A stretch of DNA of 64,000 bases from Chrysemys picta bellii. Lineage: Eukaryota; Chordata; Testudines; Emydidae. The translations under genes were made by a program, and so were the position numbers. Positions 1 through 10,740 of the stretch are shown in pieces. Under the pieces are notes generated by a model, which did no database searches, was not told the origin of the DNA, and saw only the letters and a program-made list of their open reading frames with translations. The stretch spans positions 22,389,067 through 22,453,066 of the forward strand of contig NC_088809.1 in the NCBI RefSeq assembly GCF_011386835.1. The letters run 5' to 3'. How positions within the stretch are numbered: position 1 is the first letter of the stretch; each line of letters starts with the position of its first letter.

Positions 1-80
1 TTCGTATGGAACTCCATTTTGGTTCTCAGCAGTTTGAGGTAGATGCTGCACAGCTGCCCGTAGCCCTCACTCAGATGACT
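1..80 (-). CDS. HIP1: HIP1 exon 5 (partial, ANTH domain)
   Basis: Fourth HIP1 coding exon seen, cut by the left window edge. Read on the minus strand, a pyrimidine-rich tract ending TTCCACAG (acceptor AG at 82-81) leads straight into an open frame beginning SHLSEGYGQLCSIYLKLLRT and ending with a partial codon after KMEFHT. Mammalian HIP1 has a near-identical stretch after the MSRMW of the previous exon, normally with Gly where this exon starts with Ser (AGT). The frame is phase 0 and joins exon 4 without a shift. The encoded part belongs to the helical ANTH domain, which binds membrane phosphoinositides. HIP1 links clathrin, AP2 and actin during endocytosis (established for the family). The paralogue HIP1R differs clearly here, so HIP1 is preferred. 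Confidence 0.93.
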
Positions 81-3000
81 CTGTGGAACAGGAGAAAGCA
101 GAAAATGAGGCACCAGGGTCTGATGCTGGTGAGAAGTCTGCCCCCGGCTGATCTGGGATGCTGAGGTTTGCACCTTCCCTACTGGAGAGGCCGGCAGCTT
201 CCGGAATCGCATGACGCCTTTAAGACTCAGGCCTACAAAATCTCCCCCTGTGCTTTATACATTCCTGTCTTCCCTCTTGTTTGGGTTTGTTTATTCACCC
301 CAGTACACAAACGGCTCACATGGCCCAGCCACTGGGTGCGTCACCCCCTGTATTTACTTACGTTGCACATTTCAAGTCACTAATCTTTCGACACCATTAA
401 CTAACTATCTGCAGCCCACATTCTCCGTTCCCAGGGCTCCCTGTTTCCCGAGGCACTCACAGCAGGACAAGGTCTCTTTGCTCCCAGCTCCTGGGGTCTG
501 CTGGCCGCCCGCCGAGCAGGGCTGCTGCGGTTTCAATACTGGACACACACAATAGCATTTCCCCCATTGTTTCCCAAGCGAGCCAGGTCGCTGCACGCAA
601 CACAAGCGCGGACAGTGCCAGACCAAGCCACAAGGATTGGTACTTATACCTCTGTCTGCTAGACAGACTGATCAGCATGTTGTTAAAACCTCACAGCAAG
701 GAGGGAATGAACCTTTACAGCATGTGGCACACACCAGACCACACATCACCGATCCGGAATATCCTCCCATCCACTAGGAGAACATTACCCACAAGCTGGG
801 ATGCATCTTGGCAAGTGGGCTGTTGCCACCGTTGTATATACCCTGGACAATGGCACGATGAGGCTCAGAAGAGTTAGGCTCCGATATCTGACCTCTACCC
901 CCAACATATCCCTGAAGATCTTGATACCATGTTTAAAAAACAGGGTGAACAGGCTCAGGCAGCCTCTGGGGGGGTCTCAGGGTGAGGTGCGCAGCAGATG
1001 TATTCAATCAGAGACTCACTGGCATGGCCCCCTTCTGCATGAAGCATTATTCAGCCAATAACTGGGACACTCAGCCAAGTTAGCTGCTGGACTGGCAGAA
1101 TCCCTAACCAGACTAGCTGGCCTTGGTACCAGCGTTGCAATTGTAAGTCTCCTGCTTCTGCAGAGCTGGGGTTTAACCACCACCTCGGTACAGGGGAGGG
1201 GGTTGAAATACCCTAGATTTTTATTTATTTTAACAATTCATACTGAATGCAAAATTCTGCCACTGAAGTGGGTGGGAGCATCTGAGACTGGCTCTGGCCC
1301 TACGTGCACGCTTAGCTCTGAGAGCAGGTGGCCCCCCAGCCTGCCAGGTTACAGTTCACAGTGGGCCCCCCTTGAGGATCTGTTGCTTCTGGGCTAACCC
1401 CACCGCTTGGTTCCCTAGCAGTGCTATACTCCACCATTTCAAGAGGTTCAACAGCTACCTAGAGGCACAAGGCTCACAGGTGTGGGCAGGGAACAATGGC
1501 TGAACTTACACAGAGACGAGATGGCAACTCAACCTGCTTCCAATGGCAGCAACCTGCACAGGGCTGGTTTAATGCCAACCAAAGCAGGCAGCGAGTGCAT
1601 AACGCCTGCTGCCCAGGGAGGGGGATGGGAAAGTATTCGCAATCAAAGAAAAAGGACAGATGCCAAATTCTGCCCCAGCTGAGAGGGGTCACTGGTGTTG
1701 CTTGGGCGTGATGGGGAGAGGGAGGGCCAGCAGAGATGTGCTGGGAGCACACAAAATCTGCTGCCCGCTGGTTAGCATCATACAAACACATCCCTGGGAC
1801 CAGAAGGGAAAACCCCAATGAATGGAACCTGTCGACGGACAGAGCGGAACCCAAAGCGAGACAAAAAGTTGTGTGTGTGTCTGTGCGCGTAGGACACTGC
1901 CTGCACGCCTGTCAGGGTGTGCACGCTGCCAATTCATTTGCCTCTTTTCGGAATTCGTAATCCTTCCTGTTTGCCTCATTTTAATGACAGCCACAACGTC
2001 TCCCAGCTCCAGCTCCCCATTCTGCACCGAGGGTGCTGGGGTTGGGGAGGCGGGGGGGAGGGAGGTTATAGCAGAACCACAGAGAACTATTTTTGTTTGT
2101 TACTTAGTGAATTTCTTATTTGACGTACCGTACAGCGCCCAGGAGCCTTTGTGGGGACAGGTTTAGTCTATTAGCAACAAGTGAATTCATCTCTGGCCTG
2201 TGGAAAGACAGTGTTCATCTAGCTGCAGCCCATTTCTCCACAGCATGGTATAGGCAAAGCTGCCAAAAGAACTGGGTTTTGCGGATGACAAGGACTTCCC
2301 GGACAGAGCCTAAGACAGGGCTGCCTCTGCCCCATGCGCATATTGCTCTCTCTGGCCGCAGTGTGTGGATCCTGCTTGTTGCTTTTCATTCTCCTGACAG
2401 TTCTGCTTCATATCCCAAGTCAACCACCGGCATTTCCATGGCGTCAGTTGGCTCAGCACCTGCTCACGTAGCTCCTTGGTCTTCCCTCTGAAATCTCGTC
2501 TGCCACATTAGCTTGGACGCTTGGTGGTGGAACTCCACAAGCAGCTATGGAACTGGCAGCAGCCCAGTGGGCTCTCCTGCCACCCCGGCTCAGGTACCGA
2601 GATCTTACGATATTAAATAACTGTCCTCAGCAGTGGGGAGGGGAATCTCCTAACGCCGCCCCCTCCAAAGGAGATCCTGCACAACCAATTGTGTTTGCTA
2701 CAGGCCTCCTGATCTGCCCACATCAGCTCTGAACCACATCCAACCGGACAACACACTCCTTGTGAGGTGGCTAGAGGGGGCAAGCATGGCTCATTCTAAA
2801 CAGGTCCCATCTCAGCCCTTACACCAACAGCAGGCACCATGGCTAGCGTACTGGGCCCCAGTCCTGCAATAGCACCTATGCGGCTGACACCTGTGCCTTT
2901 GTGGAGCCCCACTGACTTCCACAGTGCTCTGTTCATGCAGCCCCCAGTGCAAAGAGCCATTACTGAAGTCAATAGGTCCCCCCCAGTTGCTGGTTGGGTT

Positions 3001-4795
3001 TTACTTGTTTTCTGCCAGGTAACAGAATGCCCAGGGGCCATAGTTGGCCTTCCCAAAGCACCTTAGGTTGTGAGTATGGACCCTTACCCTCTCAAAACTC
3101 TGTGTTGTGTGAAATTAGCTGTTGGGATTGGAATCTTTTGTAACTGATTATTAGGGAACCCCCGCCCCCACCCCAAATGGGAAAACACCCATACTGTCCC
3201 CAATGAGACAGGGGGTGAAGCAGAGACCCTCCTGCCTTCACAGTCACTCAGGAGAGACTGAAAACCGCTAGCAGATACATCAGGAATATGTCAAACCAAA
3301 ATAATCGCCATTCACGTATTAAGAATGAGCTGGTGCCTTTCCCAGCCTCCTCCAACAAAAACAGTCCACACCCTGTGCAGAGTCAAAACTCACCCCTTTT
3401 CCAGGGTGAGCTGACTGGACATGGATCCCGGGAATGAGAATTGGGATTATACAATTGTGTCACCTTGACCTCTGTGTATATTTTTGCCCAGTGCAACAGG
3501 AGGCAAAGTTAAGGCTGGGTGGACAGTGTGAAGGACAAAGAGTAAAGAACTGGGTGGCCCAGTCCTTTAGCTGCTAGCATCCAGCCTGTCTAGCGTCTGG
3601 GTGGAGAAGGGGCTGGGGTGTTTTTGTGAAGCCAGGGTAATATTCTGGGTGTTCGCTGGACTCCAGCGAAACGAACTTTCAACCATAACTCGCCTTTCAC
3701 CTGGTTTTTGTTTATGAATTTCTTGTACTGCCCCCACCTATTTCAAATGAGCTCCCCCAGCTCACCGTGAGTTTCTGTCTGACCTCTGCAGGAGAGGAGC
3801 TCTGCTCAGATTTTGTGAGGCTCCTCAAAGGATTTCCCTTGGCCAGACGTTCGCAAGCCCAGGGGAGGTGTGTGTGAAGGCCTCTGGGCAGCATATCGGC
3901 TTAGTGGACAGCGTATAGGGCAATGGTTCAGGGGAAGAGGCATCTATCCACACTGAAAATGTTAAACCCCAGGCCTTTCCCTGCACTCACCACCTGCCAT
4001 GGCCTCTCTCACCTGTCCCATTCCATGTCCCCATCTCCACTAGGCTGCTGGGGCTCCCTGCGCTCCTCCACATGATATGGGCAAGCACAGGCTCCGGGCT
4101 ACTCCAGCTGCCCTTGTGACCCTGCCACTCTCCAACCCCCTTCTTGGAGGCCAGCCTCACCACCTTTCCGCTTGCTGTTTAGTGCCCCACCTATGGCGGG
4201 GCCTAGCAGCAGGAGCTCGGTTATAAATGTTCTTCATAATAAACTCAGCCCAATGCAAGCTCTCAGGCTGGGTCCCTCCTCTCAGCAAGGCCAACCCAGG
4301 CAGACAGATCTGGCATTTCTAGGCCAAGCCATTCTGGAGCAACGAGGAGCCAAGATTTTAGAAAGTCAAGCAGAGCTCTGATTTCCAAACAGCGCTGACT
4401 ATAAATCTCTGGTTTCCACCCCGCCTCCTCGAGACGCGACACCAAGGGCACAACGATCCCGAGCCTGGTCTCTCTGGGGGGAGACGCCAATCACGCTGAC
4501 AACAGGGAGCTAGCTTCAGCTTGAAACTGCTTCTCTGTGATACAGGCTTCCACCGCTTGCAGCCGGGGGAGAGACACGCTCTGGGTAGTCTTAGGGCAGG
4601 GGAAGGAGGAAGGCAGCTGTCTGCCTAGCTTCAGTCAGGCTCTGCCTATCGCTCCATGGACAAAGTACCTGGCAAACCATCACCAGGGCCTGCTGTTCTT
4701 CCCTTAAGAGGTGCAGCACTTCCTAGCACCACCTCCCAGCATGAGCGCCAGTTGGCGTCCAGCAGGAAATTCCCCCATGCAAGCCAGCCACTCAC
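81..4795 (-). other. HIP1: HIP1 intron 4
   Basis: Non-coding interval between exon 5 (ends 80) and exon 4 (begins 4796). The minus-strand donor is TGG followed by GTGAGT at 4795-4790 and the acceptor is CCACAG at 86-81, an ordinary GT-AG intron. The open frames in it on both strands have no recognisable domain, and I see no further exon, RNA gene or full transposon. Composition is moderately GC-rich, with short G- or C-rich runs such as 2039-2060. Confidence 0.8.
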
Positions 4796-4852
4796 CCACA
4801 TCCTGCTCATGTCGTTCAGCTCGTTCTTGTACCTCACAGAGTCTTTCAGGAC
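4796..4852 (-). CDS. HIP1: HIP1 exon 4 (ANTH domain)
   Basis: 57-bp phase-0 exon of 19 codons reading VLKDSVRYKNELNDMSRMW. The acceptor on the minus strand is TTTCCCTTCCAG (AG at 4854-4853) and the donor is GTGAGT from 4795, both strong U2-type sites. Human HIP1 has the same segment with a few conservative changes (recalled), whereas HIP1R differs strongly (HDCQRYRSNI in that position), which discriminates the paralogues. It continues directly from the HPN that ends exon 3 and is followed by the HLSEGYG of exon 5. The segment is one helix of the ANTH domain. Confidence 0.95.
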
Positions 4853-4974
4853 CTGGAAGGGAAATTGAGAGGAGGCCATTGGAGAGCAAAGAAGGGGCAC
4901 AGAAGCTGCCAGAGAGCCAGCCACGTTCACAGGCTCCTGGCCGTAGAAGGGAAAGCTCTAGCTAGTGGGGCAAG

Positions 4975-5130
4975 TTTGATCTTGTGATTAGAGCAAGAAA
5001 TGAGGATCAGGACTCCTGGGTTCTAGTCCTAGCTCTGTCCCAGACTAGTTGTGTCATCATTGGCAAGTCACTGATATTCTGTGCCTCGGTTTCCCCATCT
5101 GTACAGTGGAAAGGACCATCCCGTCTTACC
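4975..5130 (+). repeat. MIR-like CORE-SINE
   Basis: Plus-strand copy of an amniote MIR-type SINE. It holds the tRNA-like 'actcctgggttctag' box (5010-5024), the 'ggcaagtcactgat' segment, and the 'tgcctcggtttccccatctg' segment at 5082-5101, the most conserved part of these elements. The tail is degraded. Confidence 0.7.
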
Positions 5131-5263
5131 CACCTCATACAGGGCTTAATTTGTCCCTGACTGTAACTGGCTTGAGGCTCTCTGACGGAAGGGGGAGGGA
5201 GGCACAGCATTACTGCTGTTTAAATCCACATGGCCGAGGGAGTGGGCTTCCTAGGCCTCTAGC

Positions 5264-5289
5264 AGAGAGGAGAGGAGAGGAGAGGAGAA
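5264..5289 (+). repeat. AGGAG microsatellite
   Basis: About five tandem copies of a GAGAG/AGGAG pentamer inside HIP1 intron 3. Confidence 0.9.
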
Positions 5290-6065
5290 AATGGGGATGA
5301 ACGGAGCGCTGGCTGACTGGCAGGGAATGGGGAGGGCTGCAGGGTTAGTCCTGGGGTGAATACTTGTCTCCCTTCCCAGGGCTCAGCTTTTGGATGGGGG
5401 GTGGGGGCGGTGATGCATTAACCCTTTCTACTCTTGCCATTGGTCTTCTGCAGAGCTGGGCCTGACAGCACCCAGGAGCGCGTAGAGGCCACGACACAGC
5501 AGGACAGACAGGCCTCGGGCTCATCAGACTCTTTAAGGAAGTAGGGGTTGGAAACAGATATGATATGATGTGGGGCAGGCTAGAAAGCTGGGGGTGGGGG
5601 AACAGAGGCAATAAATGCCGACATAGTCCCACCCTGTTCATCACCCCTCACTCCCCCCACTTTCCAGTGACGAGTGCACATTGGCAACTCCAGGAGGGCA
5701 CAAATCATGAGAACAGCTTAAAATCACAATATTTTTTAATAATAAATGGTTGGTGTTTTTATGGACCTTCCCGGCTTTGGGACCTTTAGGATTTGTGCTT
5801 TGCTCTGCAACCAGTATTTTTTTTTTTAAATGCAAGCTGAGATTCTCACATAGTCACAGGACTCCAGGAGCTGGGGCCTTAAGAAAAACACCAAAATATT
5901 ACAAAACCCACAATAAAAGTCACAAGAGTTGGCAACACTTAGGTGGCCTCTCAGGTCTTCCTATTCCTGGCCCAATAGGGGCTGAAAGGACATGAGGCAA
6001 TCACAGTATTCCTCTCCTGTGCCGCCCCCCATCTGGCACTATCAGCGACACGGCCGTGCACGTAC

Positions 6066-6208
6066 ATTTGGGTGTCCATCGCGGAGGAGCTTGTGGAACA
6101 CGTGGCAGAACTTCCAACAGAGCACGGCGTTGCTGGAGAGGGGGAGTCGGTTCACGACGGACCAGAAGGTCTGAGCTCCTTTCTCGTGGTGGGTTCCCAG
6201 GATGCATG
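6066..6208 (-). CDS. HIP1: HIP1 exon 3 (ANTH domain core)
   Basis: 143-bp exon. With the single base A left over from exon 2 it makes 48 codons, starting TCILGTHHEKGAQTFWSVV and ending KFCHVFHKLLRDGHPN. This is essentially identical to mammalian HIP1 as I recall it and distinct from HIP1R, which has FTFWSYAIGLPL in the middle. The donor follows AAT at 6066 as GTACGT. The acceptor is unusual: the intron ends in AC at 6210-6209 rather than AG, and the exon begins CATGCATCC at 6208. That start is fixed by codon phase and by the conserved Thr-Cys-Ile-Leu. The exon encodes the first helices of the ANTH domain, which binds phosphoinositides in clathrin-coated structures. Confidence 0.96.
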
Positions 6209-6230
6209 GTGAGAGGCGGGCTAAGGAAAA
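6209..6230 (-). promoter_or_regulatory. HIP1: U12 branch site and AC acceptor of HIP1 intron 2
   Basis: Minus strand: TTTTCCTTAG, then 12 nt ending CTCAC, directly before exon 3. The branch motif matches TTCCTTRAY except that the second purine is G; the preceding A can serve as branch nucleotide. There is no long polypyrimidine tract, as expected for a minor-class intron. An AG within the branch motif (6222-6221) is an in-frame alternative acceptor but would insert residues absent from mammalian HIP1. Confidence 0.82.
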
Positions 6231-8850
6231 GCCAGTCCTTTCGCTCGGAGTGCACAGAAGTGACAGGGACACCCACAAAACACAATAGCTCAGAGACAAT
6301 GAGGCTTGCTGGCTGTTCCCAAGATATCCCCTCACCCTGTTCTGGATCCCAAAGGCAGTGCGAAGTGGTAGAGAGCAACTGGGAACTCCCCTCCTGCGGA
6401 GAGGTTTCTACCCACACAATGAGACAACCAGCATGCATCAGCAAAAGGCACTAGGTACCTGGAGTGCACAGGCCCTGCTGGCGCCAGCCAACAACGTGCT
6501 TCCAAACCAGAACCAGCCAGCAGAGCTGCTGGAACCAGCGGCTACTCTCCCTCTCTCCTGGCTGCTTTCTTCCCCAGCTGTCACTGGAACTGCCCAGAAC
6601 CCCCTGCCGTACACACATCTGCTACGTACCTTCTGCCCCTCACCCATCTTGGGCCTTCAGATCCCCAGCCCAGAGCGCAGCTGCTCCCCTCTGTGTGGGC
6701 CAGCCACTAGAGGGAGAATGTGACACACACGGCCAGTGGATTACTCAACTATTTGCTAGAGCAAAAGGGCAGGGGAGGACGCCACGATTCCTGGGTTTGA
6801 TTCCTGGCTCAGGGAGGACAGAAGGGTAGCTGCAGCTAGGACAGCAAAGCATACAGATTGGGCACAGTCAGTCTAAAGGCAGCATGGCTGAGTGACTGAA
6901 ATTTGGGTGCGCTAGATTAAAGATCATGGGTCCACACCAGTTCTGCCTCCAGTGACCTTGTGCAATTTCTTAGTCCAATTGGGAGGGGCTGATACTTGTT
7001 GGTCTCATAAGGCAGGGGGCTGAAGCCTGGGTCAGCAATACGGGGTAGGAAATGCGCAGAAGTAGAAGTAGTAGTGAATGGAAGAGATGAAGCTTGAACT
7101 CAGGATCTCCCTTGACTACAGCTGTCCTGCAGGGGAGGTGAAGCAGTTTCTCATTGCCCACCTCAGCGGGCAGTGGATCAGGCATCCTGATAAAGTGGAA
7201 ATACAGAATGTCCCACTAAATCTGGTACACTCGAGAGCGCTGCCTACAGGCCATCTAGGTCCTGGCACATGAGGCCGGCGCAGGGCTGTTTTCTACAGAC
7301 CCCTGCATAATGCTTTGGGGAGCAGACCAGCCACGCTAACTCTTGCTATAGACTAGGAATGCAGAAAGGGGATCGGCGTGGCAGGCAGCCTGCTGCATCA
7401 AGAAGCTAACAGCCAACAGGACTGCGGTGGAGCTTTATCTCCTGGCCTGGGATCCCCGTGCACGAACAGCTTTCCCATTGAAAACAGGCCTGAGACAAAA
7501 ACAAAAGGGCCCCATGCAGAACGCCAGCCGGGAAACAGCCCTGCAACAGACATTCCACCGTCAGACAAATCCTGTAAGCCGCTGGAGCTTGTTTCTCTTC
7601 AAGAAGGTGGAATGAGCAGACCCCGCACCAGCTGAGCTCCCCCATACCAGACAGCCAACCTGCAGCCCAGAGCTCAAGCCTCAGCTAGGCAGCAGAGAAC
7701 TTCCAACGGCCAGGGACGTGCTGTTCTTTCCCAGCGAGGGAGAGGTAACGGGCCGTTCCCAAATCACTGCCTCAGGCCGGGGACACACTGTGCCATGGGG
7801 GTTCAAACCAAGCAGCCCCCCGTTCCAGCACCACACCCTCTCCCCTCCAAAGAGACCCCCTCAGGAAGATCCCCCCACACCCACACTGGGGCTGAGTCCC
7901 CAGAGCGCCTAGGAGAATTCGGTCTGTCACTGAGTCCAGGCTGGTCTGGGGCCCTGGTCTCTCCAGCTCCCCATTCCCAGCACTGGCAGGTATCACTTGT
8001 CCTGAACCCTTCCATGCATTGACAGCAATGGCCCAGGAGCTTCAGTGACAGCTCTCAGAGGCTCCACCAGTCCCCAGAGCCTCTAGGCTGGACTCTCTCC
8101 CGCCCCCACTTGCCTGGCCCTGGAGCTGGGAGCTGGGCGATGCAGAACCCCATGGGTTCAGAAAGCAAAACGCTCCCCAGTTCTTCCTACAAAGTGGAAT
8201 GATTTGGAGGCTGCACCTGCTGCACGTTCCTGGCTCCCGGTCAGCTGCAGAGCTGTCAAAATACGTTCTTCTTCAGCGGGATCTTAACTATTCAGACCTT
8301 TGGGCCGTTCAGCTTAAGCGCACCTGGTATTTATAACCGCGCTAAAGCTCATTAGGGTGGAGGTAACCAGCGAGGAATGATAACACCCTCCCCCTTGCAG
8401 CTACGGCCCCTCTGCCTGGCTAGGCCTTTCCACGCTAACATTTCCCACCATTGCTACCATTGGGGCAGCTCCGGGGGGGATGTCAGTGGTGGAAGCACCA
8501 AGCATGGACACAACTCCAAGCAGCAGCGGGCACAGACCTGCTCAGAGCAAGGCTACAGCACCGGGAGAGAAAGGGTAGTGCCGTGCCAGAATCACTCACC
8601 ACCACCCTCCCTTGCCCACTCGGCCGCTTCCCTTCAGGAATCCCACTCTTCCTCCTGCTGGGCAGAGGGGATCCCAGTGGGATTTTGGCTCTAAACCCTC
8701 CATTCAGCAGAGGGCTTAGAGCCAGGCCAATCCATGAGGGGGTCTTGCTATGATGGCTGCTCTCTGCCCACTTCCACACCTGTACCTCCACCTGCCTTCC
8801 AGCCAGTCTCCAGTCGACTCCCACGCTCGCTTGTCCTGCCGCCAACTCTG

Positions 8851-8860
8851 AAAAGGATAT
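8851..8860 (-). promoter_or_regulatory. HIP1: U12-type AT-AC splice donor of HIP1 intron 2
   Basis: Directly after the last base of exon 2 the minus strand reads ATATCCTTTT, a full match to the U12 AT-AC 5' splice-site consensus. No GT occurs at or next to the required junction. Confidence 0.9.
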
Positions 8861-8924
8861 TTCTGGCGTGTTTCTCTTTGACAGCCACTTCCTGTGTGTT
8901 AATGGCCTTATTGATGCTGACGGT
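8861..8924 (-). CDS. HIP1: HIP1 exon 2 (phosphoinositide-binding motif)
   Basis: 64-bp exon of 21 codons plus one base, reading TVSINKAINTQEVAVKEKHA then R. The acceptor is TGTGTTTTTCAG on the minus strand (AG at 8926-8925). Exon residues K6, K16, K18 and H19 form the K-x9-K-x-K-H motif by which ANTH domains (CALM, AP180, HIP1) bind PtdIns phosphates on the membrane. The sequence matches mammalian HIP1, where it follows ERTQ encoded by the first exon; HIP1R has SISKAINTQEAPVKEKHARR here. The 3' end is set by the AT-AC donor and by codon phase with exon 3. Confidence 0.95.
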
Positions 8925-10460
8925 CTGAAAAACACAAAGGGGGTATGTGAGCATTAGCTGTGAAGGGCATGGGGGGTGGTCAGGGTCACAGGCTGATTCA
9001 AATCCTCCCACAGCCACGTACACAGCTCCCTTCGCTTCCTGCACCTGTTGATGGCTGGTATCGATCCAGGCGCCTGTCTCTGGACGAGGCCGCTCTCCCA
9101 TGCCAGCTGGACTCTGCCAACTCCCGAATGCATTTCTAGGAGCGGCCACGCTCAGCTGATGCCAGGATTCATTTGCTCAGCACAATAACGAGGCAATTAA
9201 GCAGTGACTACAAAGAATAATCCCCCACACCTGCCCCTCTCCGGCAAGGGAAGGGCAAAGGGAAATGAAGCCAGAGTCAGACCCACTTCCCTGCCCTGGG
9301 ACAACGGTCATGGAGCCAGCGGCCTCTGGCTCATGGTGGGGCTGGGAGTCACCATGCTGTTGGTGCCAAATGCAGAGGGCAGCTGCCCAGGATAGCAAGG
9401 GCCCAGTCCTAGTCCAGCTTGGGCACCCAGGGAACCCAGCCCTCGGATCCCGTGGCACATTTGGGAGGGACAGGCTAGTTCTCTAGTGCTGGCAATGTAG
9501 GCTTCAAAATGCAAAAGGAGAACTATGGGGTAATGGAGCCGGGGCAGAGATGGAGGACAGAACCCAGCTCCTGGCCACGGGTTGTCCACTATGCACTGGG
9601 AGATGAGGAAGGGCAGGAACCACCCCGTTAACCTTCCTCAAAGAGGGGCAAGGAGGGGAGCCAATGGTGATGCTGTCGCTCAGCTTCCACCCAAGCCTGC
9701 ACAGGGAAGCAGATAAACCCCCAAACCACTGGATAAAGTCCCCTCCTCCACACACTGCTCACCTGGTGCCTTGGGCAATCCCAAAAACAGGGAGACTCAA
9801 GGGAAGGAGAGGGAGCAGCAGCAGGGGCCACCTGTCTGTCTGACACCCTCCTCCTGATCCGCCACACTCCTCTAAGCTCAGAGAGCCACGCAACCCACGG
9901 CTTGGCTCACAGCCTGCTGGGCTCCTCCACTTCTAAATCTGAAAGCTCCCTGCCCCTGTGGTGAGGAAGAGCCCTGCACACAAAACCAAGACAGGGCAGT
10001 GCTTTGAAGTCTGAGCCAGACCCAGTCCAACAAGGGTCTCCAGGGCAGGGGACTCAGAGAGCAGAGATCTGGCAGGTCCTACTTAGCCCCAGTGCTCTGT
10101 CTCTCAGAGATCGATTCCACCCCCGGGGCAGGGCTCCCACTGCTCCCTGAGGAGATGAAGAGGGAACCCCTCCTGACAGAGGAATGGGTTTGGTTAGTCA
10201 ATCCAAGTTCCTCTTTCCTTCACACGGTCCCATCTCTCCTGCTTTCACCCTCTCACGTAGTCTGGGCAGATCCTCCCCTGAGCATTTACACCCTTCCCCC
10301 GCTTTCCCTCTTTGGGCCTTCCACAGGGGACTGAGCTCGTCCTTGATCCTTTACTGCTGCCTTCCAGAGCCCAAGAGCCCAGATCCAGCTTTGGCTCAAC
10401 CCTTTGTTGGCTCCCTCCGGAGTCTCCACAAATCAGTTTCACTGCCCTGTCCTCTAGCTG

Positions 10461-10488
10461 TGGGAGGGAGGGAGGAAGGGAGGGAGGG
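10461..10488 (+). repeat. GGGA-rich simple repeat
   Basis: Run of GGGA/GGAA tetramers (gggagggagggaggaaggga and onwards). Confidence 0.8.
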
Positions 10489-10599
10489 CTTGCTGACCAG
10501 CCCTGGGGAGCAGCCCTGAGCCTGGCAGGGTAATGGCCATTAGGGGCAGCAGGGGCTCTCTGACATGCCTGCCACACGCTTCCCCCTGCCTCCCATCAG

Positions 10600-10740
10600 T
10601 TATATTAGGGTAATGCTTGGGAACCCGAGCCCCACTGTGCTAGAGGCTGTACAGACGTGATGAATAAGCCAGTTCCTACCCCAGAGAGCTCCCAATCTGC
10701 ATGGCAGACAGGCCACAACCCCCAGGGGATGAGGCAGGAG
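10600..10740 (+). repeat. Unclassified old interspersed repeat
   Basis: Contains 'gaggctgtacagacgtg' and 'ttcctaccccagagagctcc' followed by 'caatctgcatgg'. This has the shape of a common sauropsid repeat with consensus text like 'ctgtacaaacacatag ... cctgccccaaagagctcacaatct'. I cannot assign its class. Confidence 0.5.

Larger units (their letters stand above)
4853..6065 (-). other. HIP1: HIP1 intron 3
   Basis: GT-AG intron between exon 3 (donor GTACGT at 6065-6060 on the minus strand) and exon 4 (acceptor AG at 4854-4853). It contains a MIR-like SINE near 4975-5130, an AGGAG microsatellite at 5264-5289, and near 5850-5945 an unclassified repeat ending in a 'gagttggcaacact' motif I associate with turtle DNA. 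No other coding sequence was recognised. Confidence 0.8.
6209..8860 (-). other. HIP1: HIP1 intron 2, predicted U12-type AT-AC intron
   Basis: The interval between exon 2 and exon 3 has no GT or AG at the junctions the protein requires. The minus-strand donor at 8860-8851 is ATATCCTTTT, matching the U12 AT-AC donor consensus. The acceptor ends CTCTCAC at 6215-6209. The sequence TTTTCCTTAG at 6230-6221 resembles the U12 branch site TTCCTTRAY, with its A 13 nt before the exon. This points to removal by the minor (U12-dependent) spliceosome. The interior holds MIR/tRNA-like repeat debris near 6725-6960 and otherwise nothing I recognise. Confidence 0.88.

Noticed and set aside
6001..6444. 147-residue minus-strand frame overlapping HIP1 exon 3
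   Set aside because: It is in a different frame from the HIP1 coding sequence; shadow of the real exon.
8748..9149. 133-residue frame that includes HIP1 exon 2
   Set aside because: Only 8861-8924 is exon. The rest is read-through of intron beyond a clear acceptor and the AT-AC donor.
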